Below, one piece after another: positions 44,290-53,381 of a DNA stretch of 64,000 bases. The notes beneath the pieces were generated by a model, which saw nothing but the letters and a program-made list of their open reading frames with translations, searched no databases and had not been told where the DNA came from. The stretch is from assembly GCA_964036295.1 (NCBI GenBank), contig OZ038471.1, positions 4,028,001-4,092,000 on the forward strand, written 5' to 3'. The translations under genes were made by a program, and so were the position numbers. The DNA comes from Plumapathes pennacea (taxonomy: Eukaryota > Cnidaria > Anthozoa > Antipatharia > Myriopathidae). Positions within the stretch are counted from its first letter, which is position 1, and every line of letters begins with the position of its first letter.

Positions 44290-46574
44290 CATCCTGCAAA
44301 GTGAGTTCAGGATTTGTTTTGGGAATTTAATGGAGCTTTGAAAGAGATGTCGCGAATCGTGGCGCATAAATACGGTTGTTCAAGAACGGACAAGGAAACA
44401 TGACGAGAGACCTCAAGACAAAAATCCGAACAAAGGCCCGTCGATACAAGAAAGCGAAGAGATCGGGGAAAGTCGAAGACTGGAAAAAATTTAAGGACTT
44501 AAGGAGACACATAAAAAAAGAACTTGTCATAGCCCACGACAACTACATTGGGGAAATCCTTGATGTATCTGTACTACGGGAGAAACCGAAACGCTTCTGG
44601 ACTTACATCAAAAGCATGAGAAAAGACAAAATTGGCATATCACAACTAAAATACAATGGCTCAACAGCATCCGATAGTAGGACAAAAGCTAAACTCCTTA
44701 GCGATCAGTATCAGCGAGTGTTCACTGAAGAAGACCTAACAACCTTACCTGACTTGCCGACAGATAATGTTACGGGTATGGAGGATATATTCATCACTAC
44801 GGAAGGTATCCACAAGCTACTTAAAGAGCTGAATATACACAAGGCTATGGGACCAGACTTATTACCAACAAGAGTGTTAAAAGAAGCTGCCGATGAGATT
44901 GCGCCAATCCTGACATTGATATTTAATCAATCCTACAACACTGGTACCTTGCCACTTGACTGGCTCTCGGCAAATGTAACAGCCATATTTAAGAAGGGAA
45001 AGCGCTCTGACCCAGCCAATTACAGACCTGTATCTCTTACCTGCATCTCCTGTAAGATCATGGAGCACGTTGTGTATAGCCAGATCATGAAACATCTTGA
45101 CCGCAACAACATTCTAGTGCACTACCAGCATGGCTTTCGTCAAGGCCACTCCTGTGAATCACAGCTGATCTGTGCAATTGATGACCTTGCCAGATCAATG
45201 AAGGCAAGGAACCAAATAGACTTGTTGATCCTAGACTTTTCAAAGGCATTTGATACTGTACCACATGAGCGTCTCCTACGGAAACTCAACCACTATGGAC
45301 TTCCTAGACAATTACTGTCCTGGATTAGAACATGGCTGACTGAACGCCAACAACGAGTAATTGTGGATGGAGAATCTTCCGAATCGGTGCATGTACGCTC
45401 CGGAGTGCCTCAAGGAACTGTTCTGGGACCTTTGATGTTCTTATTATACATTAATGATATAGGGGTAGGATTATCGTCCAACATTAAATTATTCGCAGAT
45501 GACTGCTTACTCTATAGAACAGTCAACTCCCAAGATGATGCCAAACAATTACAATCAGATCTCGACATCTTAGTAGAGTGGTCAAAAACTTGGCAAATGT
45601 TGTTTAATCCAGCTAAGTGCTACACCCTTAGAATATCTAGGCTTCACTCTGAAACTGTACATAACTACCACATATCAGGGACAGCACTAAAATCAGTTAG
45701 TGAGCATCCTTACCTAGGTGTGCACCTGTCAAACAGTTTAAGGTGGAACGCGCATATTGCTGAAATAACCAAGAAGGCAACCAAGCAGTTGAATTTTGTC
45801 AGGCGTAATCTATCCAAATGTTCCACCCAGGTGAAATCGATGGCATATAAAACACTAGTAAGGCCACACTTAGAGTATGCTTCAGCAGCATGGGACCCCT
45901 ATACTAAGGGGAACATAGAACAAATTGAGGCAGTCCAACGCAGATCTGCACGTTTCGTAACCAACTGTTATGATAGGTATAACACTAGCATAACTAGTCT
46001 TATTAAGCATATAGGGTGGGAAAGCCTCGAAGTTCGGAGAAAAGTCAATCGTCTAGCAGTTTTTTATAAAGCCCTTAACAACCAAGTAGCTGTTCCACTA
46101 CCAAAGGACCTTTTAACACCAGTAAGATCTACCAGACACCAACACTCCCGGTCCTTTATTCAGATGCCCACTGGTCCAGATTATTATAATTATAGTTTTT
46201 ATCCTAGAACCGTAAGAGATTGGAATGCACTACCTGAATATGCAGTTCAAGCAATTAATGTAGAGAGTTTTAAAATGGCCATTGTACAACATTTTGGGAA
46301 TTAGGATTAGGATTAGGATTTACAATTAAATATTTTAGGATTTTATTTCTCTTAGTACTTTTAACTTTTAATTGACTACTAGTTTTGCTAATTAGATAAT
46401 TAGATATTTTGTATTTAGGTAATTAGATATTAATTAATTGATTTAGTTGACTGGTTGATTGGACAGAATGCTAGCCATCCTTTGACCTATTTGTTTTTTA
46501 TCAATTTATTTGTATTGGAATTCTACGTGATGCTGTAAGGCTTTGTAGAAAATAAACATAGATCTAGATCTAGA
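44290..46574 (+). mobile_element. 5'-truncated non-LTR retrotransposon (jockey/CR1/L2-like)
   Basis: The open reverse-transcriptase frame is followed by a ~270-bp 3' region, AATAAA at 46551 and a short tagatc-repeat tail, the usual LINE end of this group. No endonuclease domain or upstream ORF is found before 44376, so the copy is probably 5' truncated. Confidence 0.8.
44376..46304 (+). CDS. LINE reverse transcriptase
   Basis: A 642-codon uninterrupted frame. Reverse-transcriptase blocks appear in order: KAMGPDLLP (~156), NYRPVSL (~215), HGFRQGHSC (~252), DFSKAFDTVPH (~287), SGVPQGTVLGP (~342) and the catalytic FADD (~373). The C-terminal thumb follows, with YLGVHL, LVRPHLEYASAAWDP and the late RDWNALP motif. 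The protein would copy the element's own RNA at target sites. The endonuclease is missing upstream, so this copy cannot be autonomous as it stands. The intact frame suggests a young insertion. The exact start is uncertain because the natural N-terminus is probably lost. Confidence 0.85.
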   Translation: MFKNGQGNMTRDLKTKIRTKARRYKKAKRSGKVEDWKKFKDLRRHIKKELVIAHDNYIGEILDVSVLREKPKRFWTYIKSMRKDKIGISQLKYNGSTASDSRTKAKLLSDQYQRVFTEEDLTTLPDLPTDNVTGMEDIFITTEGIHKLLKELNIHKAMGPDLLPTRVLKEAADEIAPILTLIFNQSYNTGTLPLDWLSANVTAIFKKGKRSDPANYRPVSLTCISCKIMEHVVYSQIMKHLDRNNILVHYQHGFRQGHSCESQLICAIDDLARSMKARNQIDLLILDFSKAFDTVPHERLLRKLNHYGLPRQLLSWIRTWLTERQQRVIVDGESSESVHVRSGVPQGTVLGPLMFLLYINDIGVGLSSNIKLFADDCLLYRTVNSQDDAKQLQSDLDILVEWSKTWQMLFNPAKCYTLRISRLHSETVHNYHISGTALKSVSEHPYLGVHLSNSLRWNAHIAEITKKATKQLNFVRRNLSKCSTQVKSMAYKTLVRPHLEYASAAWDPYTKGNIEQIEAVQRRSARFVTNCYDRYNTSITSLIKHIGWESLEVRRKVNRLAVFYKALNNQVAVPLPKDLLTPVRSTRHQHSRSFIQMPTGPDYYNYSFYPRTVRDWNALPEYAVQAINVESFKMAIVQHFGN

Positions 46575-46984
46575 AACTCTGTCCAGCAAAGCAGGAACTG
46601 TTTTAATACCACTCAATTGCAAGACTTGTTCATCTTTTCTTCTAACTTCAGCATAGAATTTGCAATTAAACTACAGCACCAAGTTTTACAAAACTGACCG
46701 TGCGTGTCACCAGTCGCCATTTTTAAAACATTTCAGCTTTTCCATTCGCGGCATGCTGTTTCCAATAATCACTACGATCTCGGAACAGTTTTTCAGCAAT
46801 CACAGTGATCGTAGCAATCCAGCGGTCTCTGAACACTTTTCTGAGCGATCGCAGTGATTGATCGCAATCCGGCATACTTCAGCTAATTGAACGTTTGGTA
46901 AACAAACTGCTGCCCGCGATTTTGGGCGGGAAAAGCTGCCGCGGACGCATATTGTGGCGGGAAATACCAGGCCCCCCCTCCCCC

Positions 46985-47400
46985 CTCCCATTTTGTTGTC
47001 ACACAACAGCTTCCGATAAAAGCAATTCCGAAGCGAATCAAGCGTTTCGCTGAGCATATTTTCGGGGGTCTTCGTTTTCGAGGTCTTTGTTTTCGAGGTC
47101 TTCGTTTTCGAGGTCTTCGTTTTCGAGGTCTTCGTTTTCGAGGTCTTCATTTTCGAGGTCTTAGGTCTTAGGTCTTAGGTCTTAGGTCTTTGTTTTCGAG
47201 ACACCCTCGCCAAACGTCTAAAAATACCGCATTGTTTGAAGTGTCACACAACCAGCTTCCGGTAAAAACAATTCCGAGGCGAATCGAGCGTTTCGCTGAG
47301 CATATTTTTGGGGGTCTTCGTTTTCGAGGTCTTAGGTCTTAGGTCTTAGGTCTTTGTTTTCGAGACACCCGATCGCCTCTCGACCGAGAATCGGACGATG
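46985..47400. repeat. Right inverted arms, two units
   Basis: Reverse complement of 43303-43600, present as two tandem units (at about 46985-47220 and 47220-47375). Each has ggcgaatcgagcgtttcgct, cgttttcgaggtctt repeats and ggtctta repeats. Together with the left arm it frames a ~3.4-kb interior that includes the LINE. Confidence 0.75.
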
Positions 47401-47562
47401 TCGGTAAATCCAAGATGGCTGTCTTCTGTGTATTTCATCGAACGACGAAATGAACAAGCCTTATTGAGTTAAGTGAAATAACATTGCTTCCTTTCATCAT
47501 AGTTCAGACGATTATAGTACATATTGAACCTCATGGCGAACTAAACTGTAAAAAATGTGACG

Positions 47563-48002
47563 TGTCCTTCCCGCTGGTACGGTGTAATCGTGTCGTACCA
47601 ACAGGAAGGACAGAGTGAAATAACTCGACTATGTTAGTCGAGGATTATTTTAAGTGAAGAGTAAGTGTATCTTCAATAAAATCAAGTGGCATCTCTTCCT
47701 TTGGTGGTGATTTAGACAACTGAGGCGAACTAAACTGTGGAAAATGTGATGTGTCCTTCCCGCTGGTACGATGGAGTTCGATCGTACCAGCGGGAAGGAC
47801 AGCGGGAAATAACCAGACTATCTTTAACCGTATCTTCAGTCGAGGATATACAGAGTAAAATGTACCATCGGAAACTCAAGTAGAATTGCTTGACTGAATT
47901 ATATTTGACACAAAATGAGCCTTACAGTGAAGCAGAGTATAGTAAAATGTGGTGTCCTTTCCGCTGGTACGCTGTCTTTGGATCGTACCAGCTGTGAAAG
48001 TC
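47563..48002. repeat. Three tandem hairpin units
   Basis: Hairpins at 47563-47612, 47752-47801 and 47953-48002 share the arm tgtccttcccgctggtacg and its complement. The middle one is a perfect 21-bp stem with an 8-base loop; the others have mismatches. Their upstream flanks are also related (gaactaaactgt, aaaatgtgatg), so whole ~190-bp units were duplicated. Confidence 0.75.
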
Positions 48003-48179
48003 GTAGGTAGTATAAAAGAACACTATACTCAAGGCGAAAGAACCGGTCAAGCATTCCAATAAAAAGGAAAGCTCTGAGGTTATTTTCAATTAAAGTATTG
48101 ACCTCAGTGACTCTGAACAAGATAAACAAGCGTACGGACTGATGACGTCACCAACATGCGCAATGCGTTTGTCAGCTGT

Positions 48180-48297
48180 CAAGTACCAGTGATCAAATTG
48201 TGGGAGCTCTAGGAAACTCACTCAACGTGATTCAGCGGTTCAGGACTGACGCTGTCGAAAGAAGCCAAACAACACCTTCCTCTTTGGTTTTGTCACG
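48180..48297. repeat. Direct repeat flanking the duplicated exon, left copy
   Basis: The segment aagtaccagtgatcaaattg to ctctttggttttgtca matches 49165-49281 and 32310-32426. At 48298 it is joined to the exon 1 duplicate through cgacgcg. Confidence 0.85.
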
Positions 48298-48305
48298 ACG
48301 CGCAC

Positions 48306-48810
48306 CTTCATCCTCGTCCTCTTCCCCCTCGTCATATATGTCACTATAACCGTGATGGAATCGTCTATACGGGAAGCACATTCCCCCGTATAGAGAACCC
48401 GGCATCATGAAGGGGTTGTAGGCATTGTACGGGACGGTTATTGGTGGGCGCGGGATATGAGTTGTGACGTTTGTACGTTGAGTCAACGGTAGCCGACGCA
48501 TCAGCACAAAAGGCGGAACGCCCAATCCCATCGGTCGGGAGATAAACTGCCTCTTCTGCTCTTTGCCATCCTTTCGCTTGAGCGGCGAGGGAGCGGCCGA
48601 GAGCCCTTTTCGTTGCTTACTGACCTGTGAGACGCAATTCTTGTCAGGTAAATTGTGTTTAGACACCCTGGTGTGTTTTGTTCTTGGATTATTTTGTTTT
48701 GTCTGAGACACTTTCGATGTACTGTCTTTATTCTGAGGTCTCGCTGTGACTTCGTTTAGTAATACGACCAAGGGTAAACATAGGAACAAAGTGATATTTC
48801 TAAACTTCAT
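48306..48810 (-). pseudogene. Duplicate of EGF gene exon 1 (decayed or alternative first exon)
   Basis: A complete 168-codon match to 31455-31959 with seven amino-acid changes, including two Arg-to-Cys and one Pro-to-Leu that look like CpG decay. The signal peptide is intact. The donor position now reads GAAG|gtgcgc. If not spliced, the frame runs 24 more codons into the flanking repeat and stops at 48232. No EGF exon lies within 17 kb downstream. It could be a dead copy or a distal alternative first exon of the same gene. Confidence 0.65.
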
Positions 48811-50003
48811 TTTAAAACATTTTACGTTGATGGCAATGAAAGAATATCTGATTTGTTTCATATTTCAGAGTCTACGTATGCAGTCCGAGTTCTTGGTCTC
48901 TGATTGGCTTGTTATGCCTGGTTTCTGATCAATGCAACCTGCGCCGACCGAATTCTTATAAATAAGTAACAGCAGAACATTGGAAAATAAACAAAATATA
49001 GGTCGAATAAAACAACTCTACATAACACGAACACAAACTAATTTTGTTTTGTTTATAATTACAAAGTTTTAGGGTGTTGGTATTTAGAAATTCCAGGTCT
49101 TTGTAAACAGCAACATCAATGTATTTGTCGAAACTTTAATTTAAGAGTTTGAAAACATTGCACAAGTACCAGTGATCAAATTGTGTGAGCTCTAGGAAAC
49201 TCACTCAACGTGATTCAGCGGTTCAGGACTGACGCTGTCGAAAGAAGCCAAACAACACCTTCCTCTTTGGTTTTGTCAACCTTTCAAGCGCGTCTGGTGT
49301 TCTTTACCATGTCGATTACTGGTCAGGCTACTTCCAATACTTTTGGCTAAGTGCCTCAAGAAGGGTGAAGGGGAATAGCAGATAGAACAATAATTCAGAC
49401 TACATTTTATCCCTTTACATTTTACCCTATTTCCGTTCTCTATTCCAAAATGCTCACTCCCGTGCCTTGCTAGCCTGTTCCAGGCTCTCAGATACTGAAA
49501 AAGCGCAAAGAAAAGGCGCGATGGACTGGGGCGCGGGCGCGGGAGGGCTGGGGTGAGGGAGGGAGGAAGTAGGGAGGAGCTCTCCCCACCCCACCCCACC
49601 TCCTCCCTCCCTCGCCCCAGCCCTCCCGCGCCCACCGCCCCAGTCCATCGCGCCTTTTCTTTGCGCCTTTTTCCAGTATCTGAGAGCCTGGAACAGACTA
49701 GTGCCTTGCCTGAGGCCTGAGGTTGTAGTTGGACCCAGTCCGCCAAATGCCTGAGGTTGCTGGTTCCCATTCTCCCAGATGCCTGAGATTGCTGGTCCCC
49801 ATTCTCCCAGATGCCTGAGGTTGCTGGTCCCCATTCTCCCAGGTGCCCTCGAGATTGTATTTGGATCCAGTCCACCAAATGCTTGCTGGTCCCCATTCTC
49901 CCAGCCTGGCACTTTGTGTCCTCCCCACCCCCCCCAGGGATTTGTTTTGTTTAGGGCCCAGGTCTGTCCGCGTACCACGATGTTTTGGTCGCCATTCATT
50001 CAG
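48306..50003. repeat. Segmental duplication, copy 2 (pair of 31455-33036)
   Basis: High identity to copy 1, with a longer G/C-rich hairpin centre (49560-49640) and extra minisatellite units (49706-49915). Confidence 0.85.
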
Positions 50004-50976
50004 CTGTCGACTCAGTTTTACGTCTCAAACTGGGGATAGTTAACAATATTACTCGCCAAAGTGGAAATGAACAGCGGTGGATAGTTACCGACCTGCTTCG
50101 GTCAATCGGCGATTGAAGGTTGAATGGCTCATGCAGTTCGATACCTTGATGTAGGCTCGAAGGAGATTCGCCAGGATTTGCAGGGAAAACAGTTACATAC
50201 TACCATTCTGTCCCATCCGAGAGCACAGAAACACAGTCAGCTGATATCGCACATCAAAGCAGACTAATACACCAGGTAAGCCCATGTTTTATTCTATAAA
50301 GATACGATGACGGCGATTGACTTGACCAAAGAACAACACAATTCTCGAGTTAGTTTTAAATATCTACAGCTGTGTAATTAGCAAATGATTTCCTAAATGG
50401 TTTGTAACCGTGGTCTTTCAACTGTGATTTTCTTTCACATAAAGATAATAAGATAATAAGATTTCGTTTCAAAATTAAACTAAACAAAGCCTCTGTTCGT
50501 ATGTGAGTTAAATGTATGCTTACATAGTCATTTAAATTTAAATGCCCTTCTTAATTCAAAGCTAAGTCAAATTCATCAAATTGGCATTGTATTATTAACC
50601 CTAAGGGTTAAACTCCTAAGCTCAGAATGAGGTCAGTGCGAGTCTAGGCAAGGCCTGATTGGTCTGAAACAGGTCGGAAGTGGCCTATTGATTGTTTGAC
50701 AAGTTTACAGTAAGTTTATCTAATATAACCATACATGTATGATATTGTATTTCTGATCACTCTTGGGAGCTGTGAAAGGGCTAAGGATTAATGAAACAAA
50801 TGCAACTTTAACATATTGGTTTAGTAAGAGCCTGGAGGATAATCTAATGTTGATGTATCAGAAACATTTTCCATTTCTAACATTTATAGAGACAATTGCG
50901 ATCCACTGGTGCCAGTAATTTGAAACACAATCTACATCACCCAGGTGACAGGCCTTGTATAACGCCACATGATTGT
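50004..50976. other. Spacer, no gene supported
   Basis: The start holds a relative of the 39858-39943 hairpin. At 50274 a donor-like ccag|gtaagccc follows an untranslated-looking + strand block. The remainder is AT-rich, without repeats or frames I can support. Confidence 0.4.
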
Positions 50977-51101
50977 TTAATTTATCTTGGGGCATTTTCT
51001 ACAAAGTTTTCTGTCGAAGTTAGTTGATACAGCATCCATCATGGCTGTGACTGCTTGTTCTGATGTATTAGCTTCTTCCCTTTTCTTTCTTCTCTTGGTT
51101 T
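50977..51101 (-). CDS. Candidate terminal exon of the 51.5-64 kb EGF gene
   Basis: A pyrimidine-rich acceptor (tcatttttctttacttgata, then tttagag) precedes a phase-1 frame of 41 codons. Read after the 51537 exon, it gives ETKRRKKREE, then a hydrophilic tail with two cysteines and a TAA stop near an ATTAAA. An AG two bases earlier would give a different, shorter tail. This is a guess from splice signals and phase. Confidence 0.3.
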
Positions 51102-51536
51102 CTCTAAATATATCAAGTAAAGAAAAATGACATTGGGACTTTAGGATGGTCATCATGTCAAAACTGATCTATTATTAGGCAGGGGCATCGTGTGACTTCT
51201 TGCTTGTCTATCTATCTGTCTGTGTGTTTCCTTCTATTTGTCTGTCTGACTTTCTTTCTGAGTTGATTTGGTGGTTTATGCATTGGCTCATCTGTTGTTA
51301 GCTCTTTATATTTTATAGTCAGACCTTCTGTTTCTTCATAATTGAATTCTGTTATTCACCTACCCCTCCCTCACTTTTTTGACCCCTCCCTCTCCTCTTC
51401 TTCTCTTATTCATCCGCACTTGTTTTAATAGAGATGCGCTGCAGCCTGATTTCCTATGTCAGTCATCGAAGTCATAAACATAAATACAAACATAAACAAA
51501 ACAAACGACAAACAAAACGAAACAAAGCAATCCTAC

Positions 51537-52385
51537 CTGACCTCCTGCTGACTCTAGTGTACGGAACTGGACTGTACCCGGTTGCAGAATAGGTTCTCGT
51601 TAAGCTTGGTTGGCCAGCACCGGCCGGTTTAATAGGATAGCCATTTTCTGGGTTGTATTGGATTTGCGACGCTTGTACAGCCGGGTTCGACATGCTCCCT
51701 TCATTACTCCTTGCGCGTCCTTCATTGATGCCCGAGTAGCCGTACAACTGATAAATTGCGGGAATTCTAGGGGAGCTAAAGGAAGAAGGGAGCTTTACTT
51801 CTGGGAGCCTGCGTTGGTCAGTCAAGTATTTATTTTCGTTGCGTGGCAGGTTAATGCTAGACGAGGTCGAGTAAGCATCCATTGGCGCTGCGGGTTGGAG
51901 GAAAGGACTTCCGCCTATATTTCCTCTGCTGTACGCTGTTTCAGGAGAGATAACTGGAATTTGAACCTGTCTTGTTTCACCAGGAACGCTATCCAGTCTG
52001 TAAACTCCTCTAGAAGGCCCCGCACCCGGTGACGCAGAAATTCCAAACGCTTGGGCGTTTCCGCCCGAAGAAGGAGACGCTACAAAAACGGGAGATGATG
52101 GAAGCTGGACAACTTCTTCTGAAGGCCCGATTCTTCCTTTTGTCGCCGAAAGCGAAGCCACCGATGGCAACAGAATGCTTAACGCCGGTGGGCCTTGAGG
52201 AACACTAATGGTAGGGGTGCGTAGGAGGGGCCTCAATGCTGCGGGGATGTTTGAGATGGCACCTTCTTGGATTTCGTTTACGCCTGGGGGACCTGTTGCG
52301 CTCAGTGGGACCAAAGGGTTCACGTTTGCACTTGGAGGGCCCTCGCTGGTACGCGTGGGAACTACGAGGTTTGTGAGTGGGGACG
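51537..52385 (-). other. 283-codon Pro/Ser/Gly-rich exon of the EGF gene
   Basis: A phase-1 symmetrical exon of 849 bp follows the EGF array. Composition is Pro, Ser, Gly, Ala and Tyr with no cysteine, for example [31 protein letters not shown] and [15 protein letters not shown]. It resembles disordered linkers of matrix proteins. No known domain recognised. Confidence 0.7.
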
Positions 52386-53350
52386 CTATGTGAAAGGAAT
52401 ACCAGACGTATGTCACGACAAATAGATTAAAAGGGATATCGTTAGAATGTTTAAGAAAGCTGATGTTTAAGTTTGATACACATTTGGAATTTATAAGCGT
52501 CCTTGTTAAAGTCTTAGGATAAGATGTCTTAAACGGATTTTCTAATGAGATCTAAGTTTGGGCACAATAAAGGAAAGGGTAGGTTTGTGACGGGCTAAGT
52601 CTAGAGTGTCTTGTGAAGGACACTTTAGCTTACAGATGTCGCATGCCACCTTCTTACAACACGAAAACGTTTTGTCTCGATTTAGGACACGACAAGTTGT
52701 CAAAATCATGCAAGGTGAAGAAGGTTGCTTTCGACTGACGTCGGTTCAAACAGCACCGTTTAAGTTGACGTATCTAATGTTCCATTCCAATTTTTGTTTA
52801 CCTTCGCAGTTGATGCCGTCGAATCCGGTGGAACAGACGCATTTGTATCCATTGGCATTGAAGGCGACGTCAGCAGTGTTTGATGAATCTAAGCACGTGC
52901 CCCCGTTCAGACAAGGGCTGGAGTGACAAGCTGGCTGGTCCACTGAAAACCAACACACCACATGGAATAAGGTATTTATGAGAGACTTGTAGTGAACAGA
53001 TTCTAAACAAGTTTATCATGTTTCTTATACTATATAATCGAAACCCCTAAGTCGTAAAGTCCCTCAAGCCTCGAACAAATGTCTTCTGCTTCAGTCAACT
53101 CCCCGGCCAACATGAAATGCATTTAACACCGGACATTTTTATTTTTGCTATCCTCGGATCAAGCTCCGGGCGTTGAGCAGATTTCTTTGTAGCTGTTCGG
53201 GCAGATGAAGATATAAATCGTAACAACTAAAAATCAAGTTCAAACTCAAATTTCATTCGTACTGAATAGAGGTTTAGTCTGTCCTAACTCATGCATCTAA
53301 TTGCGGTGTAAAGACAGATTTCATTATACGATCGCTTGCTTGGTATTTAC

Positions 53351-53381
<31 letters not shown>

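Noticed and set aside
46800..47150. Frame starting with repeated KTSKT units
   Set aside because: It translates the cgttttcgaggtctt minisatellite of the inverted arm; the rest resembles nothing.
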